From positions 59,880 to 123,879 of the forward strand of contig NZ_SLWR01000018.1 in the NCBI RefSeq assembly GCF_004345665.1: DNA of 64,000 bases. The letters are read 5' to 3'. The position numbers and the translations under genes were made by a program. How positions within the stretch are numbered: the first letter of the stretch is position 1; every line of letters begins with the position of its first letter. Under the pieces are notes generated by a model, which worked only from the letters and a program-made list of their open reading frames with translations, was not told where the DNA came from and ran no database searches. Below are positions 1-9,210 of this stretch, piece after piece. The DNA is from Kribbella antiqua (lineage in GTDB: Bacteria > Actinomycetota > Actinomycetes > Propionibacteriales > Kribbellaceae).

Positions 1-187
1 GGAAGAGGGAGCCCATCGGGTTCAGGCCGAGCAGTTCCGCGGTACGGGCGGACAGGTCGACGGACTGGACCCGCCACCCCTCCATCGAGGTGGCCCCGGC
101 GGCCACGACCTGGTCGAAATGCGCCAGCGACTCGATGTCGACGTGCGGAATGCTCGGCAGTGTCACGAGCAGCACACTAACCGCCAT
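1..187 (-). CDS. N-terminal part of a conserved protein, cut by the window edge
   Basis: A frame opens on the minus strand at the ATG ending at 187 and stays open to the window edge (about 62 residues). The product begins MAVSVLLVTLPSIPHVDIES and continues with a segment containing FDQVVAAGATSMEGWRVQ and LSARTAELLGLNPMG. It resembles the start of large actinobacterial LOG/Rossmann-fold nucleotide-binding proteins, but that is a loose memory match and the catalytic part lies outside. It is divergent from the aminotransferase gene. No clear ribosome-binding site precedes the ATG, so an internal GTG start is possible. Confidence 0.5.
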   Translation of the reverse strand, partial: MAVSVLLVTLPSIPHVDIESLAHFDQVVAAGATSMEGWRVQSVDLSARTAELLGLNPMGSLF

Positions 188-298
188 CCACGGGCACAGA
201 AGTCAACTCGGAACTGAACCGGAACCGAGTCGGCAACCTTCCGGCACTCTGCCTGCCCTCCCTAGGACTGGAGCCTGCGATGGGGTAATCCTTAGGAC

Positions 299-1588
299 AT
301 GACACATGCGGAGCTCTGGGAGCGTCACAAGGCCGTCATGCCGGACTGGCTCGCGTTGTACTACGAGGAGCCGATCGAGATCGTGAGCGGCTCGGGTCGC
401 CGGGTCACCGACGGCGAGGGCAACACCTACCTCGACTTCTTCGCCGGCATCCTGACCAACGCGATCGGCTACGACATCGCCGAGATCTCCGACGCCGTCC
501 GCGAGCAGCTGGCGACCGGTATCGCACACACCTCGACGGTGTACCTGATCCGTCAGCAGATCGAGCTCGCCGAGAAGATCGCCGAGCTCTCCGGCATCCC
601 GGACGCCAAGGTGTTCTTCGCCAACTCCGGCACCGAGGCGAACGAGGCGGCCCTGCTGCTCGCCACGCAGAACCGCCGCTCCAACCAGGTGCTGGCGATG
701 CGCAACTCGTACCACGGCCGCGGCTTCGGCACGGTCGCCGTCACCGGCAACCGGGGCTGGTCCGCGAGCAGCCTGTCGCCGGTGAACGTGCAATACGTGC
801 AGGGCGCCTATCGCTACCGCAGCCCGTTCCGCGACCTGCCCGACGCCGAGTACATCAAGGTCTGCGTCGACGACCTGCGCAACGTCATCGACACCACCAC
901 CGCAGGCGACGTGGCGTGTCTGATCGTCGAGTCGATCCAGGGCGTCGGCGGGTTCTCCTCACCACCCGACGGCCTGTACGCCGCGTTCAAGGAGGTGCTG
1001 GACGAGTTCGGGATCCTGCTCATCTCCGACGAGGTGCAGACCGGCTGGGGCCGGACCGGCGAGCACTTCTGGGGCATCCAGGCGCACGGCGTCGTACCGG
1101 ACGCGATGACGTTCGCCAAGGGACTGGGGAACGGGTTCGCGATCGGCGGTGTGGTCGCCAAGGCGAGCCTGATGGACAGCCTGAGCGCCAACTCGCTGTC
1201 CACCTTCGGAGGCAACCCGATCTCCACCAGCGCAGCCAAGGCAACGATCGACTACCTGCTCGACCACGACCTGCAGGCGAATGCGGCCAAGCGCGGGGCG
1301 CAGCTGGCCGACGGGTTGCGCGGGATCTCCGAGGAGTTCCCAGAGCTGGGCGACGTCCGCGGCAAGGGCCTGATGCTCGCGGCCGAGATCGTCAAGCCGG
1401 ACGACAACAGCCCGGACCCGAAGACCACCGCCAAACTCCAGCAGGAGACCAAGGACCGCGGCCTGCTGATCGGCAAGGGCGGCCTGTACGGCAACGTCCT
1501 CCGGATGGCGCCACCGATGACCCTCACCGAGGAGGAGACGAGCGAAGCCATCGAGATCATCCGCGACTCGTTCAACACCCTGCGCTGA
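299..1588 (+). CDS. Class III PLP-dependent aminotransferase (4-aminobutyrate/omega-amino-acid type)
   Basis: The 429-residue product is a fold-type I aminotransferase that moves an amino group from an omega-amino donor to a keto acid using pyridoxal phosphate. Visible hallmarks are the phosphate-binding NSGTEANEAA near residues 109-118, the cofactor aspartate in SDEVQTGWGRTG (D245), and the Schiff-base lysine in TFAKGLGNGF (K274). Length fits the GABA/ornithine/beta-alanine aminotransferase family (about 420-450). Substrate cannot be told from sequence. It faces the gluABCD-type transporter genes and is closed by a strong hairpin, so it appears to be a single-gene unit. Confidence 0.9.
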   Translation: MTHAELWERHKAVMPDWLALYYEEPIEIVSGSGRRVTDGEGNTYLDFFAGILTNAIGYDIAEISDAVREQLATGIAHTSTVYLIRQQIELAEKIAELSGIPDAKVFFANSGTEANEAALLLATQNRRSNQVLAMRNSYHGRGFGTVAVTGNRGWSASSLSPVNVQYVQGAYRYRSPFRDLPDAEYIKVCVDDLRNVIDTTTAGDVACLIVESIQGVGGFSSPPDGLYAAFKEVLDEFGILLISDEVQTGWGRTGEHFWGIQAHGVVPDAMTFAKGLGNGFAIGGVVAKASLMDSLSANSLSTFGGNPISTSAAKATIDYLLDHDLQANAAKRGAQLADGLRGISEEFPELGDVRGKGLMLAAEIVKPDDNSPDPKTTAKLQQETKDRGLLIGKGGLYGNVLRMAPPMTLTEEETSEAIEIIRDSFNTLR

Positions 1589-1600
1589 CCCGCCACCTAA

Positions 1601-1631
1601 CAGTGCCCCCGGCACGAGGCCGGGGGCACTG
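1601..1631. terminator. Hairpin terminator between convergent genes
   Basis: A perfect 13-bp stem (CAGTGCCCCCGGC pairing with its complement) encloses a 5-nt loop ACGAG. It lies 12 nt after the aminotransferase stop and 5 nt past the end of the minus-strand permease gene, so it can serve both. There is no long T run, as is common in high-GC actinobacteria. Confidence 0.8.
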
Positions 1632-1636
1632 GTCGA

Positions 1637-2506
1637 TCAGAGCGGGGCTTCCACCGAGGTGGCTGCCTCGGCGGCGCTTGGTGGCGGGGCGCCGGTGACC
1701 TTGCGCCGGCGGCGGGAGCGGCCCTCGAGCCAGCGGGCAAGCACCGAGAGCAGCGAGCAGAGTCCGATGTAGATCACCGCAACGACGATATACGTCGGGA
1801 TGTACGGGAAGCCGTACTGCAGGCGGCCGCCCATCTGCTTGGCCACGTAGAGCAGCTCGGCGTAGGTGATGATGAAGCCCAGCGCGGTGTCCTTCAGCAG
1901 GACGACGAGCTGGCTGACGATGGCCGGCAGCATCGACGTGATCGCCTGCGGCAACAGGATCAGCCGGACCACCTGGTTCTTCCGCATGCCGGTGGCGTAC
2001 GCGGCCTCACGTTGACCCTTCGGTACGGCGGCGATACCGGCCCGGAAGATCTCCGCCAGCACCGAGCCGTTGTAGAGGGTCAGACCGAACACGACCGCCC
2101 AGAACGGCCCGATGCCGAGATCGAACTGCAGGTTGCCGTAGTAGAAGAAGAACATCAGGATCAGCAGCGGGATCGCCCGGAACAGTTCGACGACGAGCGT
2201 CGCCGGCGCCCGGAACCACCAGTGATCGCTGATCCGGGCCGCCGCGAACACCGCACCGAACAGGAGGGCGAGGACAGCGGCCAGACCGGCCGCCTTCAGC
2301 GTGTTCAGCAATCCGTCGAGCAGTTGCTGCTGGATCGACGAATACTGGAACTGCGCCCAGCGGCGGCTCTCGAACTGACCGCTCTCGTTCAGCCGGTACA
2401 GCACCCAGCCGATGACGGCCAGCAGCGCGACCATGACGACCGCGTTGAGGATCCGGTTCCGGGCCTTCGCCCGCGGGCCGGGTACGTCGTACAGGACCAC
2501 ACTCAT
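1637..2506 (-). CDS. gluD: Amino-acid ABC transporter permease, second subunit (GluD-like)
   Basis: This 289-residue inner-membrane permease of the His/Glu/Gln/Arg/opine family has several hydrophobic helices and the EAA loop (AAVPKGQREAAYATGMRKNQ) that contacts the ATPase. The ATG at 2504-2506 overlaps the TGA of the upstream permease as ATGA, which decides the start; a longer frame to 2536 would run back into the neighbour. It is the last gene of a four-gene operon ordered ATPase, binding protein, permease, permease, the same order as corynebacterial gluABCD. Glutamate as substrate is inferred from that order and family. Confidence 0.88.
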   Translation of the reverse strand: MSVVLYDVPGPRAKARNRILNAVVMVALLAVIGWVLYRLNESGQFESRRWAQFQYSSIQQQLLDGLLNTLKAAGLAAVLALLFGAVFAAARISDHWWFRAPATLVVELFRAIPLLILMFFFYYGNLQFDLGIGPFWAVVFGLTLYNGSVLAEIFRAGIAAVPKGQREAAYATGMRKNQVVRLILLPQAITSMLPAIVSQLVVLLKDTALGFIITYAELLYVAKQMGGRLQYGFPYIPTYIVVAVIYIGLCSLLSVLARWLEGRSRRRRKVTGAPPPSAAEAATSVEAPL

Positions 2507-3153
2507 CAGGCCACCGCCGTCCGTCGCTCGGCCCACCGTTGCAGGAAGACCAGGGGAATGATGAGGATCAGGAAGCCGACCGTGATCCAGACGAGCGTGG
2601 CCACCTGGTTCTCACCGCGTTCGGCCATCACGGCCGGAATCGCACCGGCCTCCGCGACGGAGAAACCCGCCGCGATCGTCGTGTTCTTCAGCAACGCGAT
2701 CATCACGCTGGTCAACGGCGGCACGATCGCCCGGAAGGCCTGCGGGAGTACGACGATGCCCAGCACCTGCATGAACGTCATGCCGACCGAGCGCGCGGCC
2801 TCCGCCTGACCGGGCGGAACGGTGTTGACGCCGGACCGGACGATCTCGCAGACGAACGCCGACGTGTAGACGGTCAGCGCGACCACCGCGGACCAGAAGA
2901 ACGTCGGCAGGGAGATCTCCATCTTCGGCGCGCCGAAGACGAGGAATGCGAACACCAGGGTCAGCGGGGTGTTCCGCAGCGTGTTCACGTACCCGGTGCC
3001 GATGGCGCGCAGTGCCGGTACCGGGGAGACCCGGAACGCGGCCAGCACGGTTCCGAGCGCCAGGCTCAGCACTCCAGCGATCAGGAACAGCCTGAGCGTG
3101 GTCCAGAAACCGTCGACGAACAGTTCCCAGTTGTCGGTGAGGACCGAGAGCAT
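2506..3153 (-). CDS. gluC: Amino-acid ABC transporter permease, first subunit (GluC-like)
   Basis: A 215-residue membrane permease of the polar amino-acid family. The EAA-type loop is seen around VNTVPPGQAEAARSVGMTF. It should form a heterodimer with the downstream permease and couple to the ATPase encoded at 4193-4954. It starts 66 nt after the binding-protein stop, with a hairpin between them that could set the stoichiometry in favour of the binding protein. It ends in an ATGA overlap with the next permease, so the two are probably translationally coupled. Confidence 0.88.
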   Translation of the reverse strand: MLSVLTDNWELFVDGFWTTLRLFLIAGVLSLALGTVLAAFRVSPVPALRAIGTGYVNTLRNTPLTLVFAFLVFGAPKMEISLPTFFWSAVVALTVYTSAFVCEIVRSGVNTVPPGQAEAARSVGMTFMQVLGIVVLPQAFRAIVPPLTSVMIALLKNTTIAAGFSVAEAGAIPAVMAERGENQVATLVWITVGFLILIIPLVFLQRWAERRTAVA

Positions 3154-3180
3154 CGCGACCTTCCAGGGGACTCAAGACGA

Positions 3181-3209
3181 GGCCGCGGCGCCCGTGGGAC
3201 GCCGCGGCC
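3181..3209 (-). terminator. Intercistronic hairpin between binding protein and permeases
   Basis: GGCCGCGGC pairs perfectly with GCCGCGGCC around a loop of about 11 nt. It lies between the binding-protein stop and the first permease start. With no T tract it may act as a partial terminator or a 3' stabiliser of the binding-protein message. Confidence 0.55.
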
Positions 3210-3218
3210 GGATGTGCG

Positions 3219-4145
3219 TCAGTACTTCTCGAGCGGAGGCGGCGTCGAGTCCGAACCCGACTTGCCGAGCGTCGCGTCGTACAGCTCCTTCCAGGTGCCG
3301 TCGGACGCGGAGGTCTCCAGGATGGAGTTCACCTTGTCCCGCAGCGCCTTGTCGGCCAGCGGCAGGCCGATGCCGTACTTCTCCTCGCTGAACGGCTTGC
3401 CGACCACCCGGAGCTCGTCCGGCGCGGTCGCCGCGTAGCCCTTCAGGATCGCGTCGTCGGTGGTGACCGCGTCGACCTTCTTGTCCAGCAGCTGCGAGAC
3501 GCACTCGGAGTAGGTCTTGAACTCGGAGATGTTGCTCGCCTCGGTCAGGTTCTCGTCCTTGACCCGCTGGATCGGCGTCGAGCCGGTGGCCGAGCAGACC
3601 TTCTTGCCCTTCAGCGCGGTCTTGCCGGCATCCATCGAGGTGTCGGACTTGCGCACCAGCAGGTCCTGGCCGGCGATGAAGTACGGGCCGGCGAAGGACA
3701 CCAGCTTCTTGCGCTTGTCGGTGATCGAGTAGGTGCCGACGTAGTAGTCGATCTCGCCACCGGCGATCGCGGTCTCCCGGTTCGCCGACGGGATCTCCTT
3801 GTACTCGATCTTGTCTGGGTCGAAGCCCAGGTTGGCCGCGACCATCCGGGCCACCTCGATGTCGAAGCCGCAGCGCTTGCCGTCGGCATCCTTGTAGCCG
3901 AGGTTCGGCTGGTCGGCCTTGACCCCGACAACCGGAGTGCCACGCGACTTGATCTTGGTGAAGGTCGCGCTGCCGGCGACGTCCACGCCGGACGCGGTGG
4001 TGAACTTGTGCAGGTCGCCGCAGGTGTCGGACGCGGCACTGTCGCCGGTGCCGCCGCCGCCGGCGGGCTCGTCCTTGCCGCAGGCGACTGCGGTCAGCGC
4101 GAGCGCCGCGACGCCGAGGCTGGCGACGAGGTTGCGCATTCTCAT
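3219..4145 (-). CDS. gluB: Periplasmic-type amino-acid-binding lipoprotein (GluB-like)
   Basis: A 308-residue substrate-binding protein of an ABC importer. It begins MRMRNLVASLGVAALALTAV followed by the lipobox cysteine (TAVACGK), so it should be lipid-anchored outside the membrane. The mature part is a type-II SBP_bac_3 domain with GFDIEVARMVAANLGF and YYVGTYSITDKRK segments typical of glutamate/glutamine binders. The ATG at 4145 is preceded by GAAGGGGAAC at good spacing; the frame runs open further upstream but into the ATPase gene region. It is the second gene of the operon. Confidence 0.9.
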   Translation of the reverse strand: MRMRNLVASLGVAALALTAVACGKDEPAGGGGTGDSAASDTCGDLHKFTTASGVDVAGSATFTKIKSRGTPVVGVKADQPNLGYKDADGKRCGFDIEVARMVAANLGFDPDKIEYKEIPSANRETAIAGGEIDYYVGTYSITDKRKKLVSFAGPYFIAGQDLLVRKSDTSMDAGKTALKGKKVCSATGSTPIQRVKDENLTEASNISEFKTYSECVSQLLDKKVDAVTTDDAILKGYAATAPDELRVVGKPFSEEKYGIGLPLADKALRDKVNSILETSASDGTWKELYDATLGKSGSDSTPPPLEKY

Positions 4146-4192
4146 GGTCTGGTTCCCCTTCGTGTGATTGCTGGTACGGCCGCGGGCGGACG

Positions 4193-4954
4193 TCAGTGCT
4201 TCAGGATCTTCCCGAGGAAGTCCTGGGCACGTCGTGAGGTGGGGTTGGTGAAGAACTCCTCCGGACTGGCCTGCTCGACGATCTCGCCGTCGGCCATGAA
4301 CACCACCCGGTTGGCCGCGGTCCGGGCGAATCCCATCTCGTGCGTGACCACGACCATCGTCATGCCCTGCTTGGCGAGGTCGATCATCACCTCGAGAACC
4401 TCCTGGATCATCTCCGGGTCGAGCGCCGAGGTGGGCTCGTCGAAGAGGATGACCTTCGGGTCCATGGCCAGTGCCCGCGCGATCGCGACCCGCTGTTGCT
4501 GGCCGCCGGACAGCTGAGCCGGGAACTTCGCGGCCTGGTTGGCCACCCCCACCCGCTCCAGGAGTTCCATCGCCCGCTGTTCGGCCACCTTGGGGTCCGT
4601 CTTGCGGACCTTGCACGGCCCGAGCGTGACGTTCTGCAGGATCGTCTTGTGCGCGAACAGATTGAACGACTGGAACACCATGCCGACATCGGCCCGCAGC
4701 TTCGCCAGGGCCTTACCCTCGCTCGGCAGCGGCTGCCCGTCCAGCGTGATGGTGCCCTCGTCGATCGGTTCGAGCCGGTTGATCGCGCGGCAGAGCGTCG
4801 ACTTGCCGGACCCGGACGGGCCGATCACCACGACGACCTCGCCCTTGGCGATGGACAGGTTGATGTCCTTCAGGACGTGCAGTTCGCCGAAATGTTTGTT
4901 GACACCGGTCAGTGCGACCAGATCCGTCTTCGTCAACGTACCGGAATCGCTCAT
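4193..4954 (-). CDS. gluA: Amino-acid ABC transporter ATP-binding protein (GluA-like)
   Basis: A 253-residue ABC ATPase that powers the importer encoded downstream. It has Walker A GPSGSGKST (K51), signature LSGGQQQR (about residue 148), Walker B VILFDEP with the following TSALD, and the switch histidine in VVTHEMGF. Length and order match polar-amino-acid importers. It is the first gene of the operon and is divergent from miaB; promoters for both should lie in 4955-5120. Confidence 0.92.
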   Translation of the reverse strand: MSDSGTLTKTDLVALTGVNKHFGELHVLKDINLSIAKGEVVVVIGPSGSGKSTLCRAINRLEPIDEGTITLDGQPLPSEGKALAKLRADVGMVFQSFNLFAHKTILQNVTLGPCKVRKTDPKVAEQRAMELLERVGVANQAAKFPAQLSGGQQQRVAIARALAMDPKVILFDEPTSALDPEMIQEVLEVMIDLAKQGMTMVVVTHEMGFARTAANRVVFMADGEIVEQASPEEFFTNPTSRRAQDFLGKILKH

Positions 4955-5120
4955 GGCCAGAACCTAGCGGAGCCGGGGGTGAGGTCGCAGCGCTGGTCGG
5001 TTCCACGGTGGTAACGATCTGCAATATAGCGAGACAGACTGTGATCACCCGGTCACAGCCTGCTTGCTGCGGCTGTACTTCGCGGTCACCGGGCCGGGGC
5101 ACGTACTCTAGGTGGCTGTC

Positions 5121-6593
5121 ATGCGTACTTATGAGGTTCGCACCTACGGGTGCCAGATGAACGTCCACGACTCCGAGCGGCTGCGCGGGCTGCTGGAGGA
5201 CGCGGGCTATGTCCGCGCGCCCGAGGGCGACCAGGCCGACGTGGTCGTCTTCAACACCTGCGCGGTCCGCGAGAACGCCGACAACAAGCTGTACGGCAAC
5301 CTCGGCCACCTGGCGCCGGTGAAGGCCAAGAAGCCCGGCATGCAGATCGCCGTCGGCGGCTGCCTGGCGCAGAAGGACAAGGCCAGCATCACCAAGAAGG
5401 CGCCCTGGGTGGACGTCGTCTTCGGCACCCACAACATCGGCTCGCTGCCGGTGCTGCTGGAGCGGGCCCGGGTCCAGCAGGAGTCGCAGGTCGAGATCCT
5501 CGAGTCGCTCGAGGTGTTCCCGTCCACGCTGCCGACCCGGCGCGAGTCGCCGTACTCGGCCTGGGTGTCGGTCAGCGTCGGCTGCAACAACACCTGCACG
5601 TTCTGCATCGTCCCGTCGCTGCGCGGCCGGGAGAAGGACCGCCGGCCGGGCGACGTCCTCGCCGAGGTCGAGGCGCTGGTCGCCGAAGGGGTGCTCGAGG
5701 TGACCCTGCTCGGCCAGAACGTGAACTCGTACGGCGTCGAGTTCGGCGACCGCTACGCCTTCGGCAAGCTGCTGCGCGCCTGCGGCACGATCGACGGGCT
5801 GGAGCGGGTTCGCTTCACCTCGCCGCACCCGCGCGACTTCACCGCGGACGTGATCGAGGCGATGGCCGAGACGCCGAACGTGATGCCCTCGCTGCACATG
5901 CCGCTGCAGTCCGGCTCGGACCGGGTGCTGAAGGCGATGCGCCGCTCGTACCGCCGCGACCGCTACCTCAAGATCATCGAGGACGTGCGTACGGCGATGC
6001 CGGACGCCGCCATCACCACCGACATCATCGTCGGCTTCCCGGGCGAGACCGAGGAGGACTTCCAGGGCACGCTCGACGTGGTCCGGCAGGCGCGGTTCTC
6101 GGGTGCCTTCACCTTCCAGTACTCCAAGCGCCCCGGGACCCCGGCGGAGTCGATGGAGGATCAGGTCCCGCGCGACGTCGTACAGGATCGGTACGAGCGG
6201 TTGGTCGCGCTGCAGGACGAGATGGCGTGGGCCGAGAACAAAAGGATCGTCGGCCGGTCGCTCGAGGTGCTCGTGGCCGAGGGGGAGGGGCGTAAGGACG
6301 CCGCCACCCACCGGCTGAGCGGGCGCGCGCGGGACAATCGGCTCGTCCACTTCGCCCTGCCCGAGGGTGTCGAGGCGCCGCGGCCAGGTGACATGGCAAC
6401 GGTCGAGGTCACCTACGCCGCGCCCCACCACTTGGTCGCCGACGTCTTCGGTTCAGTACGACGTACTCGCGCCGGCGACGCCTGGGAAGCGGCACAAGGC
6501 CAAGCGGCCCCGGCGCCCGGCGTGATGCTCGGCATGCCGACAATCGGCGCGAAGCCGCTGGAGCCCGCGACTGGCGGTTGCCAGGTCGGGTGA
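5121..6593 (+). CDS. miaB: tRNA-2-methylthio-N6-dimethylallyladenosine synthase MiaB
   Basis: This radical-SAM methylthiotransferase adds a methylthio group to i6A37 of tRNAs. The N-terminal UPF0004 domain supplies three cysteines (C11, C47, C81) for the auxiliary cluster, the radical-SAM motif is CNNTCTFC (C155, C159, C162), and a TRAM-like RNA-binding domain follows near the C-terminus. The ATG at 5121 is chosen because AGGTGG lies just upstream; a GTG three codons earlier is possible. The partner enzyme MiaA, which makes its substrate, is encoded at 14336-15325. The downstream kinase gene overlaps by GTGA. Confidence 0.95.
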   Translation: MRTYEVRTYGCQMNVHDSERLRGLLEDAGYVRAPEGDQADVVVFNTCAVRENADNKLYGNLGHLAPVKAKKPGMQIAVGGCLAQKDKASITKKAPWVDVVFGTHNIGSLPVLLERARVQQESQVEILESLEVFPSTLPTRRESPYSAWVSVSVGCNNTCTFCIVPSLRGREKDRRPGDVLAEVEALVAEGVLEVTLLGQNVNSYGVEFGDRYAFGKLLRACGTIDGLERVRFTSPHPRDFTADVIEAMAETPNVMPSLHMPLQSGSDRVLKAMRRSYRRDRYLKIIEDVRTAMPDAAITTDIIVGFPGETEEDFQGTLDVVRQARFSGAFTFQYSKRPGTPAESMEDQVPRDVVQDRYERLVALQDEMAWAENKRIVGRSLEVLVAEGEGRKDAATHRLSGRARDNRLVHFALPEGVEAPRPGDMATVEVTYAAPHHLVADVFGSVRRTRAGDAWEAAQGQAAPAPGVMLGMPTIGAKPLEPATGGCQVG

Positions 6594-7288
6594 CCGACCA
6601 GCTGGGATCGTCAGCCGACCGGGCGCCGCTCCTTCCTCCCGATGCTCAGCCGTTCGCGGCTGGGCGGGACGCTGACGTCTACGCCCTCGACAACTCCTGG
6701 GTGTTGCGGCGCTATCGCAACGGGCACCCGGTGCGGGACGAGGCGGACTTCATGCGTCACGTCGCTTCATACGACTATCCGGTGCCGGCGGTCCGCGAGG
6801 TCGACGGTGCGGACATGGTGATCCAGCGACTCGACGGACCGACTCTCGGGGACGCCGCCCTGGCTGGCGGCCTGAGCGCGGCCGAGGTCGGCGAGATCCA
6901 CGCCGACCTGCACCGACGCCTGCAGGCGATCCCGGCGCCGAGTGGCACGCCGGGTCGTGTCGTGGTGCACGGCGATCTGCACCCGCTCAACGTCATCGCG
7001 ACCGCGGACGGCCCGGTCGTCATCGACTGGCGCAACGCCGTCGAAGGCACAGCGGCCTTCGACGTCGCGATGACCGCGATCATCTTCGCCCAGGTCGCAC
7101 TCGACCCGTCGTTTGAAGACCTGACCCCGCTTCTGCGCGAAGCGTTGGCGAGTTACCTCGCCAACTCCATCGACCCCAGGCCGGGCTTGGCCGACGCCCT
7201 CGCCGTACGCGGCCGCAACGTCACGCTCACACCCGAGGAGTTGGCTCTCCTGCCTGCGCAGGAAGCACTGATCCGCTCGTATCTCTAG
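6590..7288 (+). CDS. Aminoglycoside-phosphotransferase-fold kinase
   Basis: The 232-residue product has the catalytic loop VVHGDLHPLNV and the metal-binding VVIDWRNAV of the APH/choline-kinase fold, so it likely phosphorylates a small molecule. It is short for an antibiotic phosphotransferase and no substrate can be assigned. The GTG at 6590 overlaps the miaB stop as GTGA, suggesting coupling to miaB. At its 3' end it shares a CTAG with the convergent metallophosphoesterase gene, both stops being TAG. Confidence 0.8.
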   Translation: MTDQLGSSADRAPLLPPDAQPFAAGRDADVYALDNSWVLRRYRNGHPVRDEADFMRHVASYDYPVPAVREVDGADMVIQRLDGPTLGDAALAGGLSAAEVGEIHADLHRRLQAIPAPSGTPGRVVVHGDLHPLNVIATADGPVVIDWRNAVEGTAAFDVAMTAIIFAQVALDPSFEDLTPLLREALASYLANSIDPRPGLADALAVRGRNVTLTPEELALLPAQEALIRSYL

Positions 7289-9093
7289 GCGCTCAGGAAC
7301 TGCGACGGCTTGAGTGCGTGGGTGACGATGCGGAGCTCGCCGATGTGGCCGGCGAAGGTCTGCTCGATCACGTTGTTGTAGTGGTTCGCGCCGAGGAGCC
7401 ACGGCTTGCCGGCGGTCGCGAGTCCGTTCGACGGAGTTGACGGGTTGCGCAGCAGCGGCGACGAGTCGACGTACAAGGTGCTGTGCTGCCCGTCGTTGAC
7501 GACCGCGAGGTGGAACCATCGGCCGGCGACCTGCTCATGGCCCCAGTTGGTGAAGGTGTCGTTGCGGTCGAGCGGGTAGACCGCCCACTGCAGTTGGCGT
7601 CCGCCGGAGAAGGCCAGGTTGACGACCGGCTCGGACGGGTCGCTGCCGGTCTTGCCCGCGTCCGCTCCGGTACCCATCCGGCTCAGCAGACCCTCCCAAG
7701 CGTGGTCGGCGCCGTCGTCGGCCAGCTTCACGAACGCCTCGATCGTGTAGCCGCTCTTGAACGTCATGCCGTTGAGTGGCGCGTTGTCCGCCGTACGGAG
7801 GTAGCCGCCGCGGGCCGGGTTCTTGCCGCCGGCAAACAACCAGCTGGCGTGGCCGGGCTGGTCCGGGTGGTACTCCGTCGATGCTTGCGGACCTTCCCCG
7901 GCCAGCTGCACGCGAGTGAGGTGGTTGCCTTGACCGGAGTGGTCGATGACCGTGTTGCCGACCGGGCCGTCGAAGCGCCAGTACGCCGCTGTGCCGGGGA
8001 TGACCAGCTGTGTCGCCGGACGGGCGGGGCGGACCGGGATGGGGTCGAATCCCTTGAACCGTGTGGCGAAGTCGATCGGGATGCTGAACCGGTTGGTGTC
8101 GTCGGTCAGCTCGATCTCGCCTTCGGCGAGCAGACTGCGCCGGGCCGGGGACTGGCCGAGGATCCACGGCGAGACGGTCTCGACGTCGATGGTGTTGCGG
8201 GCCAGGTCGAAGTGGTAGAGCCGGATCATCGCGGAGCCGCCGTAGTAGCGGTCCTGGTAGTTGGCGAGGTGCAGGTGCACATCGTTGCCGGCGGCATTCT
8301 TCCGGGTGGTGCGGCCGGGCGGCCAGAAGTGACCGTTCAGAGCGAGGAAGATCTGGTCGTTGCCGTTGACAAGCTGATCCCAGACGCGGGTGCCGTGATC
8401 GGTGAAGTACGCCTCCGGGTTGCCGGCATCGGCGTTCACGAGCTCGTGCGTGGCGAGAATGACCGGCAGCTTCGGATGCGCCGAGATCACCGCGCGGGCC
8501 CACGCGAAGCTGGCGTCCGACGGCCGCCAGTCCATTGCCAGCAGCAACCATTGCCGGCCGGCCGCGCGGAACACGTGGTACGAGTTGTACCCGTTCGGCG
8601 TCGATCCGCCGTACGTCGGCATCCGCCGGAACCGCTGCGGTCCGAACGTGCGCAGGTACGGCGAATCGCCGCGGGTGTCGTCCTTGGACGCGTCGATGTC
8701 GTGGTTGCCGGCCAGCACGCTGTACGGCATCCTGGCCCGGTCGAGGATCGTGAAGACCGGATCGGCCTGGGCGAACTCGGACGCCTGCGCGTTCTCCACC
8801 ACGTCGCCGAGGTGCGCGGTGAACACGATGTTCTCCGCCGCCCGCTGCTCGATCAGCCACTCGAAACTCGCGACCAGCGGAGCCGAGTCCCCCCGATCCA
8901 GATCGAACAAGTACTGCGTGTCCGGTACGACGGCCAGCGTGAACCGCGGGTGCTCGGTGTCGACCCTGCCCGCCGTCGTGGTGGCCGCTGCCTGATCAGG
9001 TCGGGTGAGCTCTGGCGCGAGTACTGCACCCGCACTCAGCACACCTGCCTGCAACAGCCGCCGCCGGGTCGTCCCGTCGTACCGCTCGTCCAT
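7285..9093 (-). CDS. Secreted metallophosphoesterase with C-terminal LamG/concanavalin-like domain
   Basis: A 602-residue exported protein. It begins with a twin-arginine signal (TTRRRLLQAG then a hydrophobic run ending near APELT). A calcineurin-type phosphoesterase domain follows, with metal-site motifs VVPDTQYL, AHLGDVVEN, LAGNHDID, ATHELVN and LNGHFWP. The C-terminal third (WRFDGPVGNTVIDHSGQGNH onward) is a LamG-like beta-sandwich that could bind glycans. The ATG at 9093 has GGAGG four bases upstream, so it is preferred over an upstream GTG at 9117 with no such site. The substrate is unknown; phosphodiesters or nucleotides are plausible. Confidence 0.87.
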   Translation of the reverse strand: MDERYDGTTRRRLLQAGVLSAGAVLAPELTRPDQAAATTTAGRVDTEHPRFTLAVVPDTQYLFDLDRGDSAPLVASFEWLIEQRAAENIVFTAHLGDVVENAQASEFAQADPVFTILDRARMPYSVLAGNHDIDASKDDTRGDSPYLRTFGPQRFRRMPTYGGSTPNGYNSYHVFRAAGRQWLLLAMDWRPSDASFAWARAVISAHPKLPVILATHELVNADAGNPEAYFTDHGTRVWDQLVNGNDQIFLALNGHFWPPGRTTRKNAAGNDVHLHLANYQDRYYGGSAMIRLYHFDLARNTIDVETVSPWILGQSPARRSLLAEGEIELTDDTNRFSIPIDFATRFKGFDPIPVRPARPATQLVIPGTAAYWRFDGPVGNTVIDHSGQGNHLTRVQLAGEGPQASTEYHPDQPGHASWLFAGGKNPARGGYLRTADNAPLNGMTFKSGYTIEAFVKLADDGADHAWEGLLSRMGTGADAGKTGSDPSEPVVNLAFSGGRQLQWAVYPLDRNDTFTNWGHEQVAGRWFHLAVVNDGQHSTLYVDSSPLLRNPSTPSNGLATAGKPWLLGANHYNNVIEQTFAGHIGELRIVTHALKPSQFLSA

Positions 9094-9210
9094 TCCGCCT
9101 CCAGAGCTCTCTGACACAGCAGGGAACTCTAAAGCGGTTCAGCCCCTTGGGCGGTGAACACCAGAAGAACCCTCCGCAAGGCGCGGGAGGCGCGGTGATG
9201 CGGCGGCGGG

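Noticed and set aside
7483..9114. Plus-strand frame of 543 codons opposite the metallophosphoesterase
   Set aside because: No ribosome-binding site or domain; low-complexity Val/Arg/Glu shadow.
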